From: Chiridota heheva | Taxonomy: Eukaryota; Echinodermata; Holothuroidea; Apodida; Chiridotidae | Reading direction: 5' to 3' | Length of the DNA: 64,000 nt | Assembly (NCBI GenBank): GCA_020152595.1 | Contig: JAIGNY010004497.1 | Location: forward strand, 1,496,001 to 1,560,000 | Part shown: piece by piece, positions 1 to 11,639 of the stretch | Layout: each line of letters begins with the position of its first letter | Position numbering within the stretch: the first letter of the stretch is position 1 | Notes under the pieces: generated by a model | Told to the model about the DNA's origin: nothing | The model's database searches: none | Seen by the model: the letters and a program-made list of their open reading frames with translations, nothing else | Made by a program: the position numbers and the translations under genes

Positions 1-2110
1 CTCCACATCCCCCATGCAGGATGCAAAAATAAGAAATCTTGCATCCTACTTTTTGAATCAGTTTCTAGACTATACAGGAAGTGTGCGGTCTGGTATACGA
101 CAACCAGTTACCACATGAAAAACAAGCTGACTGATACTGTACACTACAAAATGCTGAAATGAGAGGCCAACCATGTGGCGTGCTCTGCTTGCTCGACTCT
201 TACAAACCCTCAATCTGGTGCCCCAGCTTCAATGCATGGTTGTTAATCCATGACATGATGAATTATGGTTAAACCTTATATCATATTCCTTCAGGGATAA
301 ACTTGAATTCTAATCTCCTTTTGAATACTTTCAGTCCTCATTTAAGTTATTATTCATCTACATGTGTAATCCTTTTGGGTCAAAATGATTTTTGTTTTCC
401 ATTTCTGGAGGGGATTTTTTGATTAATCAACTTACACTAAATAAATGACTTCTTATAACAAAGATAAAGAAGACAGTCATCAAAATCAATTGTTATTCAA
501 GAAAGAAAAAACAAATTCCTAGATATCCCTTCCAGGACAAAAATTTCTACTCACATAATTATTGTACTTACAGTATCTTAAATTATCATAACAATAGGAT
601 TAAGAGTACTGATAGTGTAAACTGTCAAAAAGCACATACACCACTCTTAGGAGAAGTGAAATTGTGAGACGCAAAACCATATAAACAATACAGTACCATA
701 TTGTACATGCATGTACGTAGGTTAATATTGACACCTGACAAGGTAATCCTCTGCTTTTGAGTATTTGTTTAACAGGACATGTTTCTTTTAGAGCTGGTAT
801 AATATGTCTTCATGCAACCAGTAATAAAGTAATATCCCTGGCAACCTTGATCAAGGTTAAAGACAAAGACAAAGTTAGAATTGACGACATCTGCCACATT
901 GCTATGCTGGCTTAAACCCTGTAGTTTTATACAGAGCAACATTTACAACAAACAATCGTTTCGGTTAATAACACATGAATTTTTGAAAATCTAATTCAAC
1001 AAAATGTTATAAGTATGACTTAGGTTATGGCTTTAAAATGGTCTTTATACTAAATTTGATAAAGCTGTATTAAAGCAAAACCTTCTAAAACATTTTCTGA
1101 GGAAGGATGTGAAATCCCCCCTTTCCCCCTCCCCCTTTCTTCTGACACCTCAAAATTGAAGAAACCTTCCCGAAAATAAAGGAAATGTCCAGAAAAGGAG
1201 ATTAACTTAATTTGCCAGTGCAATTTTTCTGCTTGCAACCCAAAAATTTTGCCTGCCATGAAAGGTCACCATTCTTACGCCTGATAATTACGGTCATTGA
1301 TACGGTTTGCAAAACGGCATTTAAAAAAAACAATAGTGCTGTACTTTATTTCAAATTCAATTTATGCTAACATGTGCCTCTCTACACCCATCCTTGTAAC
1401 TAACCCAGTGAAAACTGTGGTAATAGAACTGTTTATTAACATCTGATTATTCTAATATATGCAAAACATAAAGAGTTACAACTGTTCAGTGTACCAATGG
1501 TTACTTGTTATCTGGGTCAATTTGATGATACCCCTGATGAGAGAATAACATTGTAGGTCATCCCTGTCCTGCCCAGCACCATGTACACTGCTCTATGGCT
1601 AAGGAAGTTTTTTTAACTGAGAAAGGTAGCTAACTGTATGTATCAACAACAGGAGCATAAACAATTCAAAAACCATGAACACAGCAAAACACCTCATCAA
1701 ATTCTGACATCATTTTACATCATTTTAAAACTTTGATGCTGTAATTGTACAATATTGACCTCAGAATGAGACAATTTAATAGAAAAATGCTTGTGTTAAC
1801 TTACATGTTTTTCCGTCTTTCCCCCAAATAATTTGAATGGGAGAAGATGGCTACAGTGAACAAGAAATTAGATATCATTACAACATTGATTCAGATTTAC
1901 TAAAAGCATTCTTTTTGATTGATTGAATTTGAACATATTTCAAAAACAACACAAATTGTGGGAACGGCAGGATTAAAATACCACACTGTTTTCACCTCTG
2001 ATTTTTGTCAATTTAATAGATATTTTACAGGCATTTGTAAAAGCTTACATGTGTTGGATGATATTTTTGCTCTTTTTTGGTACTAATGTTCAAAAGTTTT
2101 GTTATTTCTG
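1..2110. other. AT-rich non-coding stretch
   Basis: No exon, RNA gene or repeat family is recognised here. Reading frames are short on both strands and show no familiar motif. It may be intron of the minus-strand Shc gene whose first coding exon lies at 9815-9982, because the remaining Shc exons must lie at lower coordinates. That placement is inference. Confidence 0.5.
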
Positions 2111-2449
2111 TGAACATTAAAACTTGAGTTCCTTTATAAATTGTTTAATTGCTAAGCAAATTTATGTGCACAGATCTACTGTACTATACACTCAACAGGG
2201 AGCTGTTACCTGTACTTAAATGTGCAAAAACTTGCATGTAGTCAGACCTCTATCCTACTAGGCCTATGCATATAATTTTCACCCCATGCAAGTTTCTGGG
2301 GTCAATGCCCTTGTTAGCTTGTTTACCTTGACCTTGAATGCCTCTGCCTGCACATATGTTCCTGCAGGGAACTAAGGTGATTTTATGGCAGTGATGTTTC
2401 TCTGGCTATTGCCCAGGTACAGTACATGAATGACAATGGTGACTTACAG

Positions 2450-2455
<6 letters not shown>
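2111..2455. repeat. Left copy of a tandem duplication
   Basis: This stretch is repeated almost base for base at 3822-4170, an offset of about 1711 bp. Both copies begin with TGAACATTAAAACTTGAG and run through GTGACTTACAGTA into a (TA)n tract. The sequence just before each copy is unrelated, so the left edge of the duplicated unit is sharp. No coding potential is seen. Confidence 0.85.
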
Positions 2456-2824
<369 letters not shown>

Positions 2825-3821
2825 CGTAAACCGCCGCGTTAATATCTGTAGAATGTGAGCGAGGTCGTTCGGACGCAAGAATCACATTCAGAGTAGTTTG
2901 AGCGGTCGTGGAACTACGTAACACGGAGGAATAGCTCTCGTGATGGTATGCCTCCCGTAAGAAGGAAATCTTATCACCCGCTTCGAGCCGAGCAAGCGCT
3001 AACACGACGCATCCTGGGGCGTTACCAAAGCGGGACTGCGTCCTCGTGTCCATGAACTGGTGAAAAACTATGCGGAACCGTGGCGTTCAAGCGAAAAATC
3101 TCACCAAGTCAGGCTCACCGCGGATGCGTGGGGGAAACTAACGGGTGCTGGCGTGTTATGCGTTACCTTGCTGTAGAGCTAAAGCACTACAGACCCAAGC
3201 GTCATCCCATGCCCCGGACGGAGCCGCCAAGTTGTGTTACGAACCCATGCGGGGCTAAAACAAGCCGTGGGGCCGCATTATGGAATCGATACCGAGCCGT
3301 CACGGCTAATGGCGTGCTCAAATCACGTAAGGATTCGCCCTCTAACCGACGGGCGGAACCGAGGACCTGGCGGTGTACGAGGTTTGAACAAGTCGATAAC
3401 GCAAAGCGAATCACGGTGTCCAGGGACTGCCGTCATTAATACCGATGGCAAAACATCAGCGGAACGTGGCGTTCAGCGGAGAAAATCCTCAGTTCACCTG
3501 CGGCGTGGGACAGCGTAAGCTATCGGCTTCTAGCTGGCGAACTCAACCGGTTCATCGTACAGTGTCGTTATCCCGTTCAAAAAAGTCGTACACCGGTCTA
3601 GAGGCGTTTACGCTATGCAAAAGCGGGACCTCTGAGGTTAGCGTACCCGGTTAGGCCTGTCCTCCGTGCCTCACGATACTGGTAAGTAGTGCGAATCGTC
3701 CCATGACGTGGAACCGAGCTAAGAACCGCTCTCATACTGCGGGTTATCACTTGTCACCTGGCCACATGGCTCGTAGCTAAGTGCATATGTGTGCGGTGTC
3801 GAACCCGCGGGGCCGTCGCAT
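2825..3821. other. GC/CpG-rich block of unknown origin
   Basis: About 1 kb with roughly balanced base composition and abundant CpG, in a neighbourhood that is strongly AT-rich. It lies exactly between the (TA)n tract and the start of the second duplication copy. The longest frame (3080-3439, plus, 119 codons) matches no family I know and is overlapped by an antisense frame of 70 codons. A motif near 3074 (GCGGAACCGTGGCGTTC) recurs with one base less near 3458. It is not recognisable rRNA, tRNA or snRNA. It could be a satellite fragment, a foreign insertion, or an assembly artefact at a TA-rich junction. Confidence 0.6.
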
Positions 3822-4169
3822 TGAACATTAAAACTTGAGTCCCTTTATAAATTGTTTAATTGCTAACCAAATTTATGTGCACAGATCTACTGTACTATAA
3901 TGTACACTCAACAGGGAGCTGTTACCTGCACTTAAATGTGCAAAAACGTGCATGTAGTCAGACCTCTATCCTACTAGGCCGATGCATATAATTTTCACCC
4001 CATGCAAGTTTCTGGTGTCAATGCCCTTGTTAGCTTGTTTACCTTGACCTTGCATGCCTCTGCCTGCACATATGTTCCTGCAGGGAACTTAGGTGATTTT
4101 ATGGCAGTGATGTTTCTCTGGCTATTGCCCAGGTACAGTATATGAATGACAATGGTGACTTACAGTATA

Positions 4170-4170
<1 letters not shown>
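3822..4170. repeat. Right copy of the tandem duplication
   Basis: Second copy of 2111-2455 with only scattered substitutions and a small insertion (TACTATAATGTACACTC against TACTATACACTC). It leads into its own (TA)n tract. High identity means a recent duplication or an assembly duplicate. Confidence 0.85.
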
Positions 4171-5529
<1,359 letters not shown>

Positions 5530-5968
5530 AGACCCCTAGCTTGATTTAAAAGGGGCAGGGTACTAGACTTGTTGAGGGGCACATTAATGCATGTGCGAAG
5601 TGCTGTGTCTTTTCGGCGTGGAGTCAAAGGGCCCCCTTAAGACTCAATCCCATGGTGAAGAAACTCTGGGATTTTAGATATAATTATACCTCAGAATGAA
5701 GCTATTCTGACTGATGAGGACCATTCATGAGCCAAACAGGACAATTGCTTACTACTGTATGCCATCATTCTGTGCTCTGTATCCATGTAAGGTATTTCAT
5801 TTATGAAGTTAAAAACAAAAAAATCTGTAAAAAAAATTAGAGGGGCAGGGCAGACCCCAGACAGGGGAAGAGCGGGCCCCCAGGGAAAGGGCAAACCCCC
5901 AGGGGGCAAGGCGGGCCCATGAAGGATCAGGGCAGGTCGCCCCTGTGAAACAGCAAAGCTAGGGGTCT
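5530..5968 (-). mobile_element. Short TIR element, copy 1 of 3
   Basis: Bounded by inverted ends AGACCCCTAGCTT and AAGCTAGGGGTCT. One end is rich in GGGGCAGGGC; the other holds a conserved stretch with GGGGGCCC and TAAGACTCAATCCCATGGTG. Two relatives in inverted orientation lie at 10985-11409 and 15655-16084. No transposase is present, so it is a non-autonomous DNA element. Target-site duplications are not clear, so the superfamily is undecided. Confidence 0.75.
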
Positions 5969-5999
5969 GTCAATCCATTTCCCAAGAAAAAGATATAGA

Positions 6000-6310
6000 T
6001 TGTTTTGGTTTGGTTTGTTTGTTGATGTTTAACGGCATTGCGACAGTTAGAGTCAAATGTGCCAAGAAGGTGTTAAAAACTAAGGTGCTTGAGTTAGGAC
6101 AGAGAGGAAAGAGAGGTGGGATAGAGGGACGGAGGGAGGGAAGGTGAATAAGGGAAAAAGTTAAGGTAATGAAAGGAAGGTGAGGAAGGTAAGGCAAAGA
6201 AGGCCTGAAAAGGGAAGTTTAGATCAGGTGGAATAAATTGCTGTTGCAGAGAAAGGTTATGAAGTTGGAGGTGGGATTGTTCTTGAAAAGATTGAAAATT
6301 GTGTTGGATC
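6000..6310 (-). mobile_element. 5'-truncated I-group LINE 3' end (family B)
   Basis: The stretch TTGTTTGTTGATGTTTAACG, then a GAGTCAAATGTGCCAAGA motif, matches the 3' end of the larger LINE at 62249-64000, read on the minus strand. The purine-rich sequence that follows also aligns with it. Only the 3' UTR-like tail survives. This is the usual result of incomplete target-primed reverse transcription. Confidence 0.7.
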
Positions 6311-7452
6311 TTGACATTATGACATCACAATGTATACTGCGAGATCACTCCAGACGGTGAAGTCTTTGAAATGTAATAACTTCTAAACAAAATATAGTAA
6401 GGCGACAAATATATAAAATGAAAATTCACAGGAACATTCCTATAACAGAACACTATAAATGGATATGTATAAATTACTGCACTTTATGTAGAGCAGCAGA
6501 CTGACATGCTGGAAAAAAGCTCAAAATAAAATTACTTATTATTTCATTCAGGTTGGAATTTTCATCAGAGAACTGGTGAATAGCTTACTGCACCTTGGAA
6601 GTATACATAACCTCATTATCTTCATGATCAATTCCAGTTTAATAACAGACTATCTCAGACATTCCCTTCAGTATACAACACTGACCATGCACTGTGTATT
6701 TGGCTCAGGAGATTGGCTCGTAGGAGATTGGCAAATTGCTGTAGCCAGCATCTGCCACAGTATACAGTGTAGCTTCACTTCAATACTATATGTACTCCAT
6801 AATTGAGAGTCCATCAGTTCTGGTATTGGAAAACCATGTAAAACAAACAAACAAACTGCACAGTGCAAAGATGGTACAGTACACCAGGAATAATAGATTG
6901 CTATAAATAGAAACATTTCCTGGAACAAACTTCAACAGTTAAAGTCCAACATGGATTACCCCTAGCAGTACACACCTCCTTGACCTAACACTGGTGGCAC
7001 ACAAGCAACAGCCATCAACAGGGTCTCAAGTGTTTACACCGATTGCCTCTAGCAGTACACACCTCCTTGATGCTCTCAACAGGGTCTAAATACACATCAA
7101 TTGTCTATCATGTTCTGTAACTTTCAACTTTCCTTTGATAAGGAAAGTTGTTTTTCACAAGCTGCACACTACGTTGAACAACGACTTGATACTGGTTTGA
7201 ATGCAGCAAAAATTGGGTTCTTAAACTTACAGTACAACTGTAATGACAATAGTGACAACTAAAACCTATATAACTATTTAAAGGGGCACTACAGTAGATG
7301 GAAAAATGAGGTTCCAATTTCTAGAGACTGAAATATTTATCAAAGCATTTTGACCCACATGGATAGAAGCAAAACTTCTCTACCAAGTAGTTATTTACAG
7401 TAAGATTCCTAAACAATAACATTTTATCAAGGAGACAAAAGAGGTCAATGGA
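6311..7452. other. Non-coding stretch, nothing firm
   Basis: No gene recognised. Two phrases containing CCTCTAGCAGTACACACCTCC occur near 6960 and 7046, a small local duplication. Frames on both strands carry no familiar motif. Confidence 0.45.
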
Positions 7453-7931
7453 TGTCTGAGAGACAACACAGCACCTGTCTGAGGACAACACAGCACCTTG
7501 TCTGAGAGACAACACATCACCCTGTCAGAGAAACAACACAGCACCCTGTCTGAGAGACAACACAGCACCCAGTCTGACAGACAACACAGCACCCTGTCTG
7601 TGAGACAACACAGCACCCTGTCTGAGAGACAACACAGCACCCTTTTTGAGAGACAACACATCACCCTGTCTGACAGACAACACAGCACCCTGTCTGACAG
7701 ACAACACAGCACCCTGTCTGAGACAACACAGCACCCTGTCTGAGAGACAACACAGCACCCTGTCTGAGAGACAACACAGCACCCTGTCTGAGAGACAACA
7801 CAGCACCCTGTCTAAGAGAAAACACAGCATCCTGTCTGAGGGACAACACAGCACCCTGTCTGACAGACAACACAGCACCCTGTCTGACAGACAACACAGC
7901 ACCCTGTCTGACAGACAACACAGCACCCTGT
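7453..7931. repeat. 24-bp minisatellite next to a SINE head
   Basis: About 20 copies of a 24-bp unit built on CTGTCTGAGAGACAACACAG followed by CACC. Because the unit length divides by three, several frames stay open on both strands, but these are not genes. The array abuts the tRNA-like SINE head at 7932-8006 with no gap, and CTGTCTGA continues directly into it. Confidence 0.95.
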
Positions 7932-8006
7932 CTGAGATTCAAACCCAGTATCTTTAGAGTATAAGGCAGATGCCCTAACCACCAGACTGCTGGTGCTCAG
8001 TGCCAT
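7932..8006 (-). mobile_element. tRNA-derived SINE head
   Basis: On the minus strand the sequence shows a Pol III A-box-like TGGTGGTTAGGGCATCTG and a B-box-like GGGTTTGAATCTC about 30 bases further on, the spacing of tRNA-derived SINEs. It is not an intact tRNA gene, since acceptor-stem pairing is not apparent. The expected SINE body downstream is replaced by the 24-bp minisatellite. Confidence 0.75.
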
Positions 8007-9814
8007 GACTAAGACACATACAGTGGGCAAGATAATTATTCTACATGCAGTTTGTGGTTTAAAGGACAGGACTACTACTGTAGTTCAAACACAGGTCATT
8101 GACTCCACACTAGACTTATTACCAACACAAGTTTGCACCATACTCTACGCATTAATTTGCCTAGTAATGAGGCTGCTATTCGCTATTTAACAAGAAACTT
8201 GTAAGCTAAAAACTATTTTGGGTATTATTCAGGATCTGTCTGGACTCTTAACCTCAGAGTATTACTGGGGATACTAAATAATAGTAAACCTCCGGGTTAT
8301 ATCGGGGATACTATAAAATGTTGGGTAACAGGACTAAAAATGAGACCCATCTAATTGTAGATATGATGATCCCAAATAGGTTGATTAATTGCCAATTCCA
8401 GAGGTAAGAATATAAGACACAAAGAAGCTAACATAGTTCCACATATCAATGTAATCAATTCGTAACTCAATTCAATTAAACAGGATACTAAATCAAATAG
8501 ACCACAAGCATAAAAATAATCCTTGACTTAATAATATCAATTAACAGTTACAATAACTATTCCTTGCTATAAACTAACTAAACTTATTGCCCAATAAGAA
8601 ATGTTTACCTTATAATTATTCACAACCTGCAACACACATCCTCATCCCACCACAGTCCAGAAGCTTCTCTATTTCAAACATACACATTTCCTTAGACAGT
8701 TTATTATTTCATTATTGTTTTTGTTAATTAACGTTTTTGTTATTACACCCAAAACATCATATCTTTAATTTAAAACTTACGCTACGGGCGCTTTAACTTA
8801 CTACTATGACGTCACATGTAAACAAACCCAAGTTGTGAATAAGACCTCATAAATAATTATTACATGACATCATTTCGAATATGACACCCTGACAACAACA
8901 TACACGATGTACATTTTAACCTTACATACACTGGCTGTAAATACACTTAGTCCTACAGACTGACAGACAATTTGTAGTTACGTTAGAGAACTTTCACTAA
9001 AACCATCGTATAAATATGATGCAAAACAGCACTAAAAAATATCAAATCAATTAAACTGACACTTATATACATGACACCAGGTCGAGTTGCAATCAACATC
9101 GGGAGAACTGGTAAGTGCAAGCAACTTTGGATGAAGCCTAAGCTTCATTGGTACATCAATGTTACCGTTGCCTAACATTCGGCTTGGTACAGTGCAAAGC
9201 CTATGGCTTGCACTATGGCCTACTACATAAAGATAGAATTAGTTTAAATTATGAACAGCAAAATAATTTTAGTTCTTTTGGGAATTTGTTTAGCATGTCG
9301 TAATACACATACTTTAAACAGTTTTGAACCAATGTATCTCACGTAAACCAACATAGTTGCATCAGCATGCACACTACACATGTTTGCAAGTTGCAGGCAT
9401 ATTTTTGAAGTAATATTTAACCAAAATTTCCAATTTCTTGAACCTCAATGCTGTTGATTATAATTTATTCAAATGAATTGCTAATCACCAATTATGCAAT
9501 TAAGTTTCTAAATTACAAAAAAATTGAAATTTCACTGTGTATGAAAGAAACATGATTTGCAGAAGGCTGAAGTGGGGTTTTATCCACATTTAGTTAAAAA
9601 CTTCTAGCAAATTTGATGTGTCCTTGAGCAAGACACTTTATCCTATTTGCTCCAGTTCATCCAGTTGTGAATTGAGTGATTGGTGAGTAAACCTGTGATG
9701 GACTGGTGTCCCATCCAGGGAGTAAAGTACTCTCATAAGCACCATGCAAACCAGGTGTAAGCACCGGCTAAAGTCATTGAGGCTTAATTTGATTTCACTT
9801 GAACTAACACTTAC
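8007..9814. other. Presumed Shc intron, no exon seen
   Basis: This follows the splice donor of the Shc exon on the minus strand, so it is expected to be intron. I found no second PTB-domain exon here. It contains a perfect CRE palindrome (8807-8814) and two near-repeats of GGGGATACTA near 8270 and 8305. Otherwise nothing is recognised. Confidence 0.5.
8807..8814. promoter_or_regulatory. CRE/ATF palindrome TGACGTCA
   Basis: A perfect eight-base CREB/ATF consensus. It sits in the putative Shc intron, near a slightly CpG-richer stretch (GCTACGGGCGC at 8780). Function is only inferred from the motif. Confidence 0.35.
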
Positions 9815-9982
9815 CCGCACTCCATAGCAGATGCCACCAGCTTTTAATTTGTCCTCAGGATGAAGCCAACCATGTACCGGTTTATTTATAAAGGTTCCTG
9901 TCCTCGTCCACAAATCCTCATTTGTTCGTTGTCCAACAGTATTTGGACCTTTCTTCTTGAAGTTTGGAATAATTCCCGCCAT
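9815..9982 (-). CDS. Shc: Shc adaptor, first coding exon (PTB N-terminus)
   Basis: Shc proteins are cytoplasmic adaptors that bind phosphotyrosine (NPxY) on activated receptors through a PTB domain and pass the signal to Grb2/Ras. This exon encodes 56 residues starting at ATG (9982, with A at -3, a good start context). It contains WTRTGTFINKP and GWLHPEDKL followed by GICYGVR. Human SHC1 has the closely matching WTRHGSFVNKP and GWLHPNDKV just before the PTB core. The exon ends in frame at CGG, followed by GTAAGT, a strong donor. The next exon (expected to start Y-x-G-C-V-E) is not visible anywhere down to base 1. Either the intron exceeds 9.8 kb or the exon is diverged. The N-terminal extension before WTR is only about 24 residues. 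The assignment rests on one exon. Confidence 0.82.
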
Positions 9983-10426
9983 GTTTTATTGATCTTAGTT
10001 TCTTTCAATTCAATGTGAGATTTCTCAGTTTAGCTCATAACGTATCACAATGACCTCTGAACCAATTGCAGCCTCATTTTGAATTCAATAAAAGGCATGC
10101 ACGTATAACAATGATTCCACCTCACAGAAACAACCAGAATGAATATTCGATGCACAACGACCTGTAGGAATGAAAAGAAGATGAAATCAAATCAAGCAGA
10201 ACCAGCAGACAATTGCAAGAACTTCAGTGGCCCCACAAGCGTTACAAGATATATATACTGTACAGTAGATACAATGGTAAATTTGTTATCACCATTATTG
10301 CTTTCCTCGATATTGTGATATTGCAGCATATTACTGATGTTGAAATACTGTATCTTGATCAACACTTTGTACTGATTCTATATTCGCTGCAAAAGGAGCT
10401 TTAAATTTTGAACATTTTAAAATAAC
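9983..10426. other. Shc 5' UTR / upstream region
   Basis: Lies just upstream of the Shc start on the minus strand. Read on that strand it contains a CCAAT-type ATTGG near 10060. No TATA box or clear initiator could be fixed. The 5' UTR boundary and any upstream exon are not determinable. Confidence 0.35.
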
Positions 10427-10534
10427 ATCTAAAGTAGTGTTTACAGGGTACCCAAAATATACGGGTACCCAACCGATAATGCAGGTCGGGTACCCGGTCC
10501 GATTTTTGGACCCGGTGCAAACACTAATCTAAAG
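10427..10534. mobile_element. 92-bp hAT-type MITE with 8-bp TSD
   Basis: The element (10435-10526) starts TAGTGTTTACAGGG and ends in the inverted form of TAGTGTTTGCACCGGG. It is flanked on both sides by the identical octamer ATCTAAAG (10427-10434 and 10527-10534). An 8-bp target duplication with TAGTGTT-like ends is the hallmark of hAT elements. The interior consists of GGGTACCC repeats. No coding capacity. Confidence 0.9.
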
Positions 10535-10984
10535 TAACAGTAGTTCAAAGTCATGGATAATCAAAGATTTTTAATGTACAGTATGCAGAAGTTGGGATGC
10601 ATGAAATTTTACTCCAAAATTTCAGCCAGCAAAAATCTTTAGTTTTCAAAACATATTCAACTGCTCTAATTCAAAGAATCTTGGTATTCAACCACTCTAA
10701 AGAACCTTGGTGAAGGATTGACAAGCAATACGTTAACAAACAGGAAATCCATTCGTTTTGTAATGTCTTTAACATAAATACAATTTTGTATATAAGTCAT
10801 CTATTGTAATAAGGCCTTATATTTCAAAATGATGTAAAATGGTCACTTTGTAACTGATCTTGGTTAAACTTTTTTGCTATTTTAATGGTTTAAATACATG
10901 TACCATATTTTCTTTCAAGTAGCTGCTATCTAACATCAATCTCTGAGCCACTTGCATTGAAACATCTTTCATTATAGAAACAAC
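10535..10984. other. Non-coding stretch, nothing recognised
   Basis: AT-rich, short frames only, no repeat family seen. Confidence 0.45.
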
Positions 10985-11409
10985 AGACACCTAGCTTTGC
11001 TGTTTCACAGTGGGCAGTGCCCTGCCCCTCTGTGGGCCCGCCCTGCCCCCTGGGGGTGTGCCCTGCCCCTCATGAGAAAAAGAAGAAAAAAATTAAATAT
11101 TTTTTTTGTGTAAAACTAAATCATCTTAATCAACCTAATAAATGAAACACCTTACATGGATACAGAAAACAGAATGATAGCAGAGTAAGCAATTGTCCTG
11201 TTTGGCTCATAATGGTCCTTATTAGTCAGAATAGTTTCATTCTGAGGTATGATTATAGCTAAAATCCCAGAGCTTCTTCACCATGGGATTGAGCCTTAAG
11301 GGGGCCCTGGAATCCACACCGAAAAGACGCAGCGCTTCGCGTGTGTATTAATCAATGTGCCCCTCAACAAGTCTAGCACTCTGCCCCTTTTAAATCAAGC
11401 TAGGTGTCT
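10985..11409 (+). mobile_element. Short TIR element, copy 2 of 3
   Basis: Ends AGACACCTAGCTTTG and CAAGCTAGGTGTCT are inverted. The interior has the CCCTGCCCC-rich arm, the CTTACATGGATACAGAA stretch and the GAGCCTTAAGGGGGCCC stretch shared with the copies at 5530-5968 (opposite orientation) and 15655-16084 (same orientation). AAACAA flanks both sides and could be a remnant target duplication. Non-autonomous. Confidence 0.75.
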
Positions 11410-11639
11410 AAACAATAATCAATACCACATAGCTGCTAGTCTTATTTGTGCCACACACAACAAAGCATACTCAGAACTGATTGACTGTAATTAACCATGA
11501 AGTTTCCCTTAAGGCAATAACTGCTTAAATTAAATGGTTGTAATTAAGATTCTAATTAACACCTTCCCTCTCAAGTAGCTTCTGAGCAAGCAATCCACTG
11601 ACAAGGGATCCTCAAACATTACAGGATATGTATAAAGAA

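Noticed and set aside
3080-3439. 119-codon frame in the GC-rich block
   Set aside because: No family resemblance, overlapping antisense frame, and length not surprising in a GC-balanced 1 kb segment.
7453-7931. CRISPR-like array
   Set aside because: Units are contiguous with no unique spacers; it is a minisatellite in a eukaryotic genome. The same holds for the other arrays.
9064-9110. Possible small plus-strand exon, ATGACACCAGGTCGAG up to a GTAAGT donor
   Set aside because: Only 14 codons, no homology and no supporting upstream promoter; a donor-like GTAAGT alone is weak evidence.
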